Below, piece after piece: positions 38,871 through 47,785 of a DNA stretch of 48,963 nt. The stretch comes from Arsenophonus sp048493715 (GTDB taxonomy: Bacteria > Pseudomonadota > Gammaproteobacteria > Enterobacterales > Enterobacteriaceae), in assembly GCA_048493715.1 (NCBI GenBank), contig JBGDCZ010000018.1, forward strand, positions 1-48,963. The letters run 5' to 3'. The notes under the pieces were generated by a model. The model made no database searches, was not told the origin of the DNA, and saw only the letters and a list, made by a program, of their open reading frames with translations. The translations under genes were made by a program, and so were the position numbers. Position 1 is the first letter of the stretch. The number at the start of each line of letters is the position of its first letter.

Positions 38871-39101
38871 TCAAATAATACGGTTTTTAGTCTGTTGTTG
38901 CTTATGCCGATCTGCTTTCCTTGCCATACGTTTTTTACCAAGTTCACATGGCTGCGGACAATCACAGACTTTTTCAATACCTATATTACCTAACCCACCA
39001 CAACTTCCTTGGATTTCCTTACGTTTAATAATATATCCGAGAGACATACCAATAAAAGCAAGTAGGAAAAAAACTAAAGTAGCAAGAAATATTTTCAACA
39101 T
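38871..39101 (-). CDS. nqrM: Na+-NQR maturation protein NqrM
   Basis: Small membrane protein (DUF539) needed to mature Na+-translocating NADH:quinone reductase, thought to deliver iron for the metal centre in NqrD/NqrE. 76 residues: one N-terminal membrane helix (about 3-25), then a cysteine-rich tail with Cys34, Cys46, Cys48 and Cys52 (GSCGGLGN, CDCPQPC). Last gene of the nqr cluster, ten bases after apbE. Intact. Confidence 0.93.
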   Translation of the reverse strand: MLKIFLATLVFFLLAFIGMSLGYIIKRKEIQGSCGGLGNIGIEKVCDCPQPCELGKKRMARKADRHKQQQTKNRII

Positions 39102-39111
39102 AGTTACTCCA

Positions 39112-40140
39112 CTACATTTTTGCTAAGTAAGGCTTAAATGCAGAACTATAACGCTCTTGAAAACCTTTTTTAGTCGTAATAACCATGAAAACCGGTAAAT
39201 TTAAACGTTCAGCTAATTCCATTCCTTTCTCGACACCCAGTACGTTCAAGCCGGTAGCTAAACCATCTGCCATCATGCAAGTTGGCGCGATAACAGTAAC
39301 AGAAATCAAATTATGAATAATCGGTCTACCTGTATTTGGATCAATAGTATGTGAATAATAAACACCATCTTGCTCAAAATAATTACGATAGTCACCGGAG
39401 GTTGCCACTGACATATTGCCTGGCTCAATAATTTCTTGTACCGATTGTTCTACGCCTTTATCCACAGGTTTTTCAATCGCAATACGCCATGGCACATCTT
39501 TGCCATTATGGCCTTTTGTCCGAACTTCACCACCAATATCGACCATATAATTATGAATATTCTGCGACTCCAAATATTCTGCAATAACATCAACCCCGTA
39601 ACCTTTAGCTATAGCTGAAAGATCAATATAAAGTTGCGGTATTTTTTTTATCAAGTTGTTGCCATTAATCGCAAGCTTATCGATTCCAATCCATTGCCGA
39701 CACAATGCCAGTGTCTCTTCAGGAGGTGATTTGGTAATCCTGCCTTCTGGACCAAATCCCCATAAATTGACTAATGGCCCGATAGTGATATCGAGTGCAC
39801 CATTTGTTAATTTATTAATTCGGATCGCTTCTTTAACCACTTTCATCAACGATTCCGAGGCAGGGGAAAGGGTATTTACATGTTGAAATTGATTAAATTG
39901 ACTTAATTCAGATTTAGGTCGGTAAGTTGACATTTGATTGTTAACTTCTTCTAAACGACTATCAATTCCGTCACGCAATGTTTCCCAAAAAGGATGAGAT
40001 GATTCACTAACATACTTAACTACATAGTAAGTTCCCATCGTGTGCCCTCGAATACTCTTTTGTTCTGTCTCAAAGCAGCCAGAAAGCATCAGGACCGTAG
40101 ATAAGGTAATAATCCAATTGAATAATTTACTTTTTAGCAT
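39112..40140 (-). CDS. apbE: FAD:protein FMN transferase ApbE
   Basis: Periplasmic lipoprotein that attaches FMN through a phosphoester bond to threonines in NqrB and NqrC. 342 residues; lipobox LSGC with Cys22. Family motifs: RGHTMGTYYVVKY, DLSAIAKGYGVDVIAEYL, MVDIGGEVRTKGHNG, TSGDYRNYF, HTIDPNTGRPI and MMADGLATGLNVLG. Lies 70 bases after nqrF and before nqrM; its targets (SGAT in NqrB and NqrC) are present. Intact. Confidence 0.96.
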   Translation of the reverse strand: MLKSKLFNWIITLSTVLMLSGCFETEQKSIRGHTMGTYYVVKYVSESSHPFWETLRDGIDSRLEEVNNQMSTYRPKSELSQFNQFQHVNTLSPASESLMKVVKEAIRINKLTNGALDITIGPLVNLWGFGPEGRITKSPPEETLALCRQWIGIDKLAINGNNLIKKIPQLYIDLSAIAKGYGVDVIAEYLESQNIHNYMVDIGGEVRTKGHNGKDVPWRIAIEKPVDKGVEQSVQEIIEPGNMSVATSGDYRNYFEQDGVYYSHTIDPNTGRPIIHNLISVTVIAPTCMMADGLATGLNVLGVEKGMELAERLNLPVFMVITTKKGFQERYSSAFKPYLAKM

Positions 40141-40210
40141 AAAGTTTTCTTAAGGTATTAAGTCCATATTAATTCAATGATTATACAATGAGTTTAAAAA
40201 CAGAAAAGAA

Positions 40211-41434
40211 TTAACTACCAAAATCATCTAATAAAATATTTTCATCTTCAATACCTAAATCTTTAAGCATCTTAATTACTGCAGCATTCATCACAGGAGG
40301 ACCGCAGATATAAAACTCACAATCCTCTGGAGCCGGATGATCTTTTAAATAGTTTTCATATAAAACATTATGAATAAAATCTGTATACCCCTGCCAGTTA
40401 TCTTCTGGCATTGCATCTGATAGGGCAACATGCCAAGTGAAATTTTCATTTTCAGCCGCTAATTGATCAAAATCTTCAACATAAAACATTTCACGTTTTG
40501 AACGAGCTCCATACCAAAAACTGATTTTGCGTTTAGAATTTAAACGCTTTAGTTGATCAAAAATATGTGATCGCATTGGAGCCATACCGGCTCCACCACC
40601 GATAAAAATCATTTCAGCATCGGTCTCTTTAGCAAAAAATTCACCAAATGGGCCAGAAATTGTGACTTTGTCACCTGGTTTTAAAGACCAAATGTAAGAT
40701 GACATAATACCAGGTGGTACATCTGACGCTTTCGGAGGCGGCGTTGCTATCCTAACATTTAGCATGATAATACCATGCTCTTCTGGATAATTTGCCATTG
40801 AATAAGCTCTGACTGTCTGCTGTTTGACTTCAGAAACATAACGAAATAAATTGAATTTATCCCAATCTTCACGATAATCATCAGGCACATCAAAATCAGC
40901 ATAAGAAACTTTATGTGGCGGACATTCGATTTGAATATATCCACCAGCCCGAAATGGAACAAATTCTCCAGCCGGTATTTTCAATTTTAGTTCTTTAATG
41001 AAAGTCGCTTTATTATCATTCGAGATAACTTCACATTCCCATTTTTTTACTCCAAAAATCTCTTCAGGTAATTCAATTTTCAGATCCTGTTTTACATTAA
41101 CCTGACAAGCCAAACGGCATCCTGCTCTTGCTTCACGTCTATTAATATGGGTAAGTTCGGTAGGCAAGATATCTCTACCTCCTTGTTTAATTGTTACCCG
41201 ACATTGTCCACAAGAACCACCGCCACCACAGGCAGAGGAAACAAAAATCCCCTGATTGGACAACATATTTAATAGCTTATCACCAGCTGGAGCAACAAAA
41301 CTCTTTTTAGGGTCATCATTAACTACAATTTTTACATCCCCTGTGTTCACTAACTTAGATTTAGCGAATAAAACCATTATCGTTAGGATCAACACAATTA
41401 GGGTAAACATAACTACACCAATAATAATATCCAT
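40211..41434 (-). CDS. nqrF: Na+-NQR subunit F, NADH-oxidising
   Basis: Entry subunit: FAD takes electrons from NADH and passes them to a 2Fe-2S centre. 407 residues. One N-terminal membrane helix, ferredoxin domain with cluster cysteines 69, 75, 78 and 110 (ACGGGGSCGQC, CRLAC), FAD-binding RAYSMANYP, and NADH-binding FIGGGAGMAPMRSHIFDQL and EFYICGPPVMNAAV. Ends LDDFGS. Fifteen bases after nqrE. Intact. Confidence 0.98.
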   Translation of the reverse strand: MDIIIGVVMFTLIVLILTIMVLFAKSKLVNTGDVKIVVNDDPKKSFVAPAGDKLLNMLSNQGIFVSSACGGGGSCGQCRVTIKQGGRDILPTELTHINRREARAGCRLACQVNVKQDLKIELPEEIFGVKKWECEVISNDNKATFIKELKLKIPAGEFVPFRAGGYIQIECPPHKVSYADFDVPDDYREDWDKFNLFRYVSEVKQQTVRAYSMANYPEEHGIIMLNVRIATPPPKASDVPPGIMSSYIWSLKPGDKVTISGPFGEFFAKETDAEMIFIGGGAGMAPMRSHIFDQLKRLNSKRKISFWYGARSKREMFYVEDFDQLAAENENFTWHVALSDAMPEDNWQGYTDFIHNVLYENYLKDHPAPEDCEFYICGPPVMNAAVIKMLKDLGIEDENILLDDFGS

Positions 41435-41449
41435 GAGTTATTTTCACCC

Positions 41450-42046
41450 TTATAACTGTACACCGGAAAAAGACATAAAGCCCAATGCCATCAAACCAGT
41501 TGTAACAAAGGTGATGCCTAAACCTTTTAAACCTGATGGGATATCAGCATATTTCATTTTCTCACGAATAGAAGCCAGTAAAACAATTGCCAGCATCCAT
41601 CCAATTCCTGAACCGAATCCATAAACAATAGATTCACTAAAATTATAATCGCGCTGAGCCATAAATGAAACACCACCAAAAATCGCACAATTAACGGTAA
41701 TTAACGGTAGGAAAATACCTAATGCGTTATAAAGAGCGGGGAAATAACGATCCAAAATCATTTCTAGAATTTGTACTAATGCCGCAATGACACCAATAAA
41801 AGTAATGAAGTTTAAAAAACTTAAATCAACACCATCTATAAGAGCACCATCACGTAAAATGAAATTATAAACTAAATTATTCGCTGGTACTGAAATACCC
41901 AACACAACAGTAACAGCAATTCCTAACCCTAAGGCTGTTTTAACATTTTTAGAAACGGCCAAAAATGTACACATACCGAGAAAAAAAGCAAGAGCCATGT
42001 TTTCAATAAACACAGCTCGAACAAACAAGCTGATATAATGTTCCAT
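41450..42046 (-). CDS. nqrE: Na+-NQR subunit E
   Basis: Six-helix membrane subunit, pseudosymmetric partner of NqrD. 198 residues. Cys26 (LGMCTFLAVS) and Cys120 (LITVNCAIFGG) supply half of the intramembrane iron site between NqrD and NqrE. Eight bases after nqrD. Intact. Confidence 0.97.
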   Translation of the reverse strand: MEHYISLFVRAVFIENMALAFFLGMCTFLAVSKNVKTALGLGIAVTVVLGISVPANNLVYNFILRDGALIDGVDLSFLNFITFIGVIAALVQILEMILDRYFPALYNALGIFLPLITVNCAIFGGVSFMAQRDYNFSESIVYGFGSGIGWMLAIVLLASIREKMKYADIPSGLKGLGITFVTTGLMALGFMSFSGVQL

Positions 42047-42054
42047 TGCTTCTG

Positions 42055-42684
42055 TTACTCCTTTTCAACCTGTGAAGGTTTTAATGTGCGTAGTCCCCAA
42101 ATCAACATACCAATGATGAAAAACGCACTTGGTGCAAGCAGGAAGAAGCCATTTGGCTGATACCAACCACCATTCTGAACAGATTGCAGAACAGTCATAC
42201 CGAATAATTTACCTGAACCAAATAATTCTCTTAGGAAACCCACTAAAATTAAAATAGCACCATAGCCCAAACCATTGCCGATACCATCCATGAAATTTTC
42301 AATCGGTGGCGATTTCATTGCGTAAGCTTCAGCGCGTCCCATGACGATACAATTAGTAATAATTAAACCGACAAATACTGAAAGTTGCTTAGAGACTTCA
42401 TAAGCATAAGCGCGCAGAATTTGATCAACCACGATAACTAAAGAGGCTATGATTGTCATTTGAACAATAATCCTTACACTACTGGGAATATAATGACGAA
42501 TCAATGAGATAAAAAAACTTGAAAAACCAGTTACTAAGGTCACAGCAATGACCATTACTAGGGCGGTTTCTAATTTAGTCGTTACCGCCAAAGCTGAACA
42601 GACCCCTAAAACTTGCAATGCAATAGGATTATTATCCAATAAAGGTCCAATTAGCACGCGTTTAATTTCTTTACTGTCAGCCAT
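42055..42684 (-). CDS. nqrD: Na+-NQR subunit D
   Basis: Six-helix membrane subunit paired with NqrE. 209 residues. Cys29 (GVCSALAVTT) and Cys112 (LIITNCIVMGRAEAYA) are the iron-site ligands. Start overlaps the nqrC stop by eight bases, suggesting coupled translation. Intact. Confidence 0.97.
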   Translation of the reverse strand: MADSKEIKRVLIGPLLDNNPIALQVLGVCSALAVTTKLETALVMVIAVTLVTGFSSFFISLIRHYIPSSVRIIVQMTIIASLVIVVDQILRAYAYEVSKQLSVFVGLIITNCIVMGRAEAYAMKSPPIENFMDGIGNGLGYGAILILVGFLRELFGSGKLFGMTVLQSVQNGGWYQPNGFFLLAPSAFFIIGMLIWGLRTLKPSQVEKE

Positions 42685-43474
42685 GATTTAACTCTCCTTG
42701 GCGTACTTTATGCAGGAACGGGCCAAAACCATTACTACCAAACCAAAAATCAAACATATTATGGATACCGTTTGATGTCAGTGTTGCCCCTGATAGGCCA
42801 TCGATAGCAGAAGGACTATCTACAGCTCCACCACGCACAATTTTTATCGCAGGTTGCCCTTGTTGATTGTAAAGCTTTTTACCGATCCATTGGGCACGCC
42901 ATTGTGGATTATCCACCTCTCCCCCTAGACCGGGCGTTTCACCATGTGAATAATAAGTAATACCTCGAGAAGTCACACCATCTATATCAACCGCGATAAA
43001 AGCATACATCACAGACCATAAGCCAGAACCATAGACCGGTAAAACTAGTGCTACCGTTTTCTCATTAGCGTCATGGACTAAATAAATTTCTGCTGAGTTA
43101 GCTCGATAACGAATCTTAGCCAGATCCTGTTCTGGTGATAATACTGTCCGGGTTTCATTATTACGTAGCTGATTATTAAGATCGAAGTTACCATTGCTAT
43201 CTGACATGGCTGTTGTTTTGAAATCCAAAATTTTAGCCTTAATACGAGCATTATAAAGAGACTGTATCTGCTCAGCTGACATTTTTGGCTGTAGTAAACC
43301 TGCAACATCTAGAATATTACGTTGTTTATCTAATAATTTCTGTGCTTGCTGTTTAGATTTCAAACCCACCGCAGCACCAGATACCACCACTGAGCATACT
43401 AAACACAGAATAAATACCACAAGAAATGTTCTGCCGATGCTATCTTTTTGTTTTTTTATTTTGTCATTAGCCAC
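42677..43474 (-). CDS. nqrC: Na+-NQR subunit C, covalent flavoprotein
   Basis: Periplasm-facing subunit with covalently bound FMN. 265 residues from the GTG that overlaps the nqrB stop by eight bases and has GGAG upstream (start reads ANDKIKKQKDSIGRTF, as in the family); a longer frame from 43543 lies inside nqrB. One membrane helix near 16-37, then a globular domain with the flavinylation motif SGAT, Thr231 (LSGATLTSNGI). Intact. Confidence 0.96.
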   Translation of the reverse strand: MANDKIKKQKDSIGRTFLVVFILCLVCSVVVSGAAVGLKSKQQAQKLLDKQRNILDVAGLLQPKMSAEQIQSLYNARIKAKILDFKTTAMSDSNGNFDLNNQLRNNETRTVLSPEQDLAKIRYRANSAEIYLVHDANEKTVALVLPVYGSGLWSVMYAFIAVDIDGVTSRGITYYSHGETPGLGGEVDNPQWRAQWIGKKLYNQQGQPAIKIVRGGAVDSPSAIDGLSGATLTSNGIHNMFDFWFGSNGFGPFLHKVRQGELNHG

Positions 43475-44705
43475 GGGCTTTTCTCCGTTTAATATTTGCC
43501 TGAACGACCAGATAATCAAACAGAGGCGCAAATAAATTAGCAAACAAAATCGCTAACATCATTCCTTCCGGATAAGCAGGATTAATCACTCTGATGAGAA
43601 CACACATTACACCAATCAGTATTCCATACGTCCACTTACCTTTATTAGTAAAAGAAGCCGAAACAGGATCAGTAGCCATAAAGACCATGCCAAAAGCAAA
43701 ACCCCCTAGCACCAAATGCCAGTACCAAGGCATAGCAAATAGTGGATTAGTCGATGAGCCAATAGCATTAAATAGATAAGACATCATTATCATGCCTATC
43801 ATTACACCGGCCACGATACGCCATGAAGCTATGCGGCAAAATAAAATCAAAGCACCACCGATTAAGATCATTAACGTTGAAACTTCACCAATCGAGCCTG
43901 GAATATTACCCCAAAAAGCGTCTATCCAAGTAACAGGTTGACTTGTTAAGTTATTTATCAGTGCATGATTCCCCCCACTGGCCCATTGTGACAAGGGCGT
44001 AGCACCAGAAAAACCATCGGTCACTGTCCAAACTAAATCACCTGAAATTTGCGCTGGATAAGCAAAAAATAGAAATGCGCGCCCTGCTAATGCTGGATTT
44101 AAAAAATTACGTCCGGTACCCCCAAAAATTTCTTTCGCTACGACAATACCAAATGTAATGCCTAATGCCGCCTGCCAAAGTGGTAAAGTAGGTGGTACAA
44201 TAAGGGCAAACAGAATCGAAGTAACAAAAAAACCTTCGTTAATTTCATGACCTCGGATAAGTGAGAATAATACTTCCCAAAATCCACCAACAAAAAAAAC
44301 AACCATATAAATAGGCAAAAAATATACCGCACCAAGCAACATTTTACTTGCCCAGCCTGCCTCTGGCATTAATGAGGCACCCAAAAACTGAGCGACTCGA
44401 TAGTGCCAATCAGAAACAAGGATCTTGTGCAATTCAGCTTCACTATGTAATTGGTAAAGAGCTGGAATTGCTTGGGCGCCGACATTATACATTCCCCAAA
44501 ACATGGCTGGAAAAACGGATAACCAAACTAAAATCATCATTCGTTTTAGGTCAATACTGTCACGAACATGCGAATGCCCATGTGTGATCGTTCCTGGGGT
44601 ATAAAAAATAGTTATCACTGCTTCATAAAGCACATAGTATTTTTCTAGTTTTCCACCGGGTTCAAAATGACGTTCATACTTTTCAAATAAATTCTTTAAG
44701 CCCAT
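43467..44705 (-). CDS. nqrB: Na+-NQR subunit B, covalent flavoprotein and ion path
   Basis: Largest membrane subunit, carries riboflavin/FMN, the quinone site and the sodium path. 412 residues from MGLKNLFEKYE, with AAGAAGG upstream; an in-frame TTG at 44726 would overlap nqrA and lacks support. Thr236 in FSGATPLSQ is the FMN attachment site for ApbE. NPAYPEGMMLAILFANLFAPL near the C-terminus. Four bases after nqrA. Intact. Confidence 0.97.
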   Translation of the reverse strand: MGLKNLFEKYERHFEPGGKLEKYYVLYEAVITIFYTPGTITHGHSHVRDSIDLKRMMILVWLSVFPAMFWGMYNVGAQAIPALYQLHSEAELHKILVSDWHYRVAQFLGASLMPEAGWASKMLLGAVYFLPIYMVVFFVGGFWEVLFSLIRGHEINEGFFVTSILFALIVPPTLPLWQAALGITFGIVVAKEIFGGTGRNFLNPALAGRAFLFFAYPAQISGDLVWTVTDGFSGATPLSQWASGGNHALINNLTSQPVTWIDAFWGNIPGSIGEVSTLMILIGGALILFCRIASWRIVAGVMIGMIMMSYLFNAIGSSTNPLFAMPWYWHLVLGGFAFGMVFMATDPVSASFTNKGKWTYGILIGVMCVLIRVINPAYPEGMMLAILFANLFAPLFDYLVVQANIKRRKARG

Positions 44706-44709
44706 GGAG

Positions 44710-46053
44710 TTAACCTTCTTGCTCAATTCTGGTCAATACTTCACGTAGTACAGAACCATACTCATATTTGGCTGGGCAAACATAGGTGCACAGCTCCAAA
44801 TCTTCTTCATCCAGTTCTAGACAACCAAGTAGCTGAGAACTGGCTAAATCGCCAACAAGTAGATCTCGTAACAAATGAGTAATCATAATATCTAGCGGCA
44901 TAACACGCTCATAATTACCGATAGGAACCATAGAACGTTCACTGCCATTTGTAGTTGTGGTAAAATTAAATCGTCTATTTTTTAGAAAATGACCAACAGT
45001 CGTTCGGGTAATGGTAAACTTATTTATTCCTGGCGCTATCCAGCCAAATAACTCTTTTTCACGACCTTCACGCAATACCGAAACTTGATTGTGGAATCTT
45101 CCCAAATAACAATGCCTATCATCACATTTATTACCCCACAAGATCGATCCTGAAATAATTCTATTCTCACCAATCTTTAATTCACCTTCAGTTAATTCAT
45201 ACAGATCGGCACCTAAACAAGTACGAACTAAACGTGGCTTTTCAACTTGTGGGCCAGCAAGTGAAATAACGCGATCCGAGTAAAGATGGCCAGTAGTAAA
45301 AAGTTTACCAATCGCTATTACATCTTGATAATTTAAATGCCAAACTGTTTTCTCTGTACTCACTGGCTCTAGAAAATGAATATGGGTGCCGACTAATCCG
45401 GCAGGATGTGGTCCAATAAATTGCTCATAAGTAATTTGTTTATTATCGGTTATTTTGACTAAGTTGCCGCTCCCATAGCAAACATATATTTTTCCCTCGG
45501 TTAATTTAGTCAATATTTTCAAACCATCATTAAAAGCCATTTCTTCTGCAGCAATAATTAACAAGGGATCAGCCGCCAGTGGACGTGTATCCATTGCAGT
45601 AACAAAAATAGCTTTTGGTTTCGTACCTGGCACTGGAGTTCGACTAAAAGGACGTGTTCGTAACGCTGTCCACAAACCTGACTGAAGCAAGTTAGCTTGT
45701 ACTTGTTCGTACGTTAATGTATCAAGTTGATTATTATCATAGCGATTAAATACTATTTGCTCATCACCATTAATTTCAATAACAATAGATTGAAGTACTC
45801 GACGCTCACCTCGATTGATTTTTATGATAGTGCCGCAAGCCGGGCTGGTGAAAAATACGCCTGGATTTTTCTTATCTTCGAAAAGAATTTGCCCCTTTTT
45901 AACATGCTCACCTTCCTTTACCAACATAGAAGGACGCATCCCTATATACTCTTCACCCAATACTGCGAAATGATGAATTACAGGGTTATCCGCTATCACT
46001 TGAGCAGGCACTCCTGCAACCGGGAGGTCGAGTCCTTTTTTAATTTTAATCAT
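44710..46053 (-). CDS. nqrA: Na+-NQR subunit A
   Basis: Peripheral cytoplasmic subunit involved in quinone binding, first gene of the operon. 447 residues: MIKIKKGLDLPVAGVPAQ, biotin-lipoyl-like VKEGEHVKKGQILFEDKK, FTSPACGTI, TTGHLYSDRVISLAGPQV and CPAKYEYGSVLREVLTRIE. Intact. The operon nqrABCDEF-apbE-nqrM is complete and evenly spaced. Confidence 0.98.
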   Translation of the reverse strand: MIKIKKGLDLPVAGVPAQVIADNPVIHHFAVLGEEYIGMRPSMLVKEGEHVKKGQILFEDKKNPGVFFTSPACGTIIKINRGERRVLQSIVIEINGDEQIVFNRYDNNQLDTLTYEQVQANLLQSGLWTALRTRPFSRTPVPGTKPKAIFVTAMDTRPLAADPLLIIAAEEMAFNDGLKILTKLTEGKIYVCYGSGNLVKITDNKQITYEQFIGPHPAGLVGTHIHFLEPVSTEKTVWHLNYQDVIAIGKLFTTGHLYSDRVISLAGPQVEKPRLVRTCLGADLYELTEGELKIGENRIISGSILWGNKCDDRHCYLGRFHNQVSVLREGREKELFGWIAPGINKFTITRTTVGHFLKNRRFNFTTTTNGSERSMVPIGNYERVMPLDIMITHLLRDLLVGDLASSQLLGCLELDEEDLELCTYVCPAKYEYGSVLREVLTRIEQEG

Positions 46054-46489
46054 AAGAATTGCACAAGTTATCAGTTAAACCCTAAGCTAACGATTTCAAA
46101 TGAAACCTGCTAGCAACCAATAATTAAAAGGCTGTTGAACAATTGAAACAAGCCTGCTAATGAATTTCCACTAATTAATTACAATTTACCTATCATTTTA
46201 ACTGGGATGATTTTACCAGTTCCCTAGCTTGCTGTCTGATAGAACAAGTGATTTAGTTCAAGCAAATAAGAATAAATTTTTTATTATTTTGAGAATGTTT
46301 CGCAAATAGTGATCTTTTAAATCATCTTTTTCGATACATACCCTAATTTAGGGCAAAAGTAAGCCAAAAATGGCAGCAGACAAAATTATTAATTTTTATA
46401 TAAAAAACTACAATACAAATGTATAATTAATATTATATGTGCATTTTTTGTACAACAAATCACTTTGGTATGGAAACTTATGAAATTCT
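46054..46489. other. Upstream region of nqrA; missing half of yafJ
   Basis: About 430 bases without a gene. The 3' half of yafJ would be expected here but no trace is readable, so it was deleted or has decayed fully. It should contain the nqr promoter; TTGTTT-N17-TTTAAT on the minus strand near 46150 is a weak candidate only. Confidence 0.5.
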
Positions 46490-46876
46490 CTTTTTATTAG
46501 GATTGGATTCTTTTCCCTGCCATTTTTTATTATGGCCATTAAGTTAGCCATTATGCGCATACGTCCAATTTCTTCCTCACAGCTCTCGGGTAAAAGGGGG
46601 AGTATTCTCTAATAAGACATCACCACGATTTACCTGGCGAATATGGGCAATTATTGCCTCTGACTTAATCGGATATTCTTGCACAAAGCGCGCAATAGGC
46701 GACTGACTGTTTGGCTAGGGATCTTTAAACGTACGGCGGCAACCTCGACCTTCATAAAAAATAATTCCCCAGCCATCTTTATGTGGTCCGGTCTGACCTC
46801 CTCGAGGAATAAGACCACTTAAACTAAAATTAATATCTGTCGGAACATTAGCACTCATGCCCGATAATCCACACAT
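46490..46876 (-). pseudogene. yafJ: Truncated YafJ glutamine amidotransferase
   Basis: N-terminal half of a class II (Ntn) glutamine amidotransferase of unknown substrate. MCGLSGMSANVPTDI with the nucleophile Cys2, GPHKDGWGIIFYEG, SPIARFVQEYPIKS, AHIRQVNRGDV and GRNWTYAHNG are present, but TAG, TGA and TAA codons interrupt it and the sequence stops matching after about 125 codons (family about 255). Downstream of gmhA, as in E. coli. Dead. Confidence 0.9.
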
Positions 46877-46967
46877 AATCCGCCCGTTATGTCAAAATAA
46901 AATTTCTAAAGCTAAGCATAATCATGCCAAATAACGGTAGTACCATCCGGCAATTTAGCTAACAATG

Positions 46968-47549
46968 TTATTTCACCATCTCTTTTTCTATGAGCTGAAT
47001 TAAGATATGGATCACTTTAATATGAATTTCTTGGATCCGATCAGCATAACAAAAATGAGGTACGCGGATCTCAATATCAGCGCTGCCTGCCATCTTTCCA
47101 CCATCTTTGCCTGTCAATGTTATCACCTGCATTCCTTTAGAACGTGCTGCCTGGATTGCCTTAATAATATTACCAGAATTACCTGAGGTTGAAAGCGCGA
47201 ATAGGATGTCTTCTTCTTGACCGACTGCTTCTATATAACGGGAAAAAACATAATCATAGCCAAAATCATTACCAACGCAGGAGAGATGACTAACATCAGA
47301 AATTGCTATCGCAGGATAACCTGGCCGATTTTCACGATAACGTCCAGTTAACTCTTCAGCAAAATGCATTGCATCACAGTGCGAACCACCATTGCCACAT
47401 GATAATACTTTTCCTCCCGTTTTAAAGGCATTCGATAACATAACCGCAGCTTGTTCAATCGCTTTAATATTTTCTTGGCTATTAAGAAAATTGTTCAATG
47501 TAACCGCCGCTTCTTCCAATTCAGCACAGATAAGCTCCTGGTACATCAT
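46968..47549 (-). CDS. gmhA: Sedoheptulose 7-phosphate isomerase GmhA
   Basis: First step of ADP-heptose synthesis for the LPS inner core. 193 residues, SIS domain: LSCGNGGSHCDAMHFAEEL, TGRYRENRPGYPAIAISD, CVGNDFGYDYVFSRY, STSGNSGNIIKAIQAARSKG and the C-terminal EIHIKVIHILIQLIEKEM. The first of two adjacent ATGs is taken because AGGAG lies six bases before it. Intact between two pseudogenes, so LPS heptose is still made. Confidence 0.97.
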   Translation of the reverse strand: MMYQELICAELEEAAVTLNNFLNSQENIKAIEQAAVMLSNAFKTGGKVLSCGNGGSHCDAMHFAEELTGRYRENRPGYPAIAISDVSHLSCVGNDFGYDYVFSRYIEAVGQEEDILFALSTSGNSGNIIKAIQAARSKGMQVITLTGKDGGKMAGSADIEIRVPHFCYADRIQEIHIKVIHILIQLIEKEMVK

Positions 47550-47785
47550 TTTTTACTCCTAATAAAATATTATTTTCTTAGCAATCCCAGTGTAACGGAT
47601 TAAACTTTATGAAAGAAGTATGAATGATACTTATCACAACATAGTGAAGCTCAACAAATAATTTGTAAACTACATTGTAATTAATATGTAAAAATATTGA
47701 TAAAAAATTCAACTAGATTAAAGATAAGAAAAAATACAGATCTGACCTCCGATGAATTAGCTTAATCATAATCAGGAGTAACATT

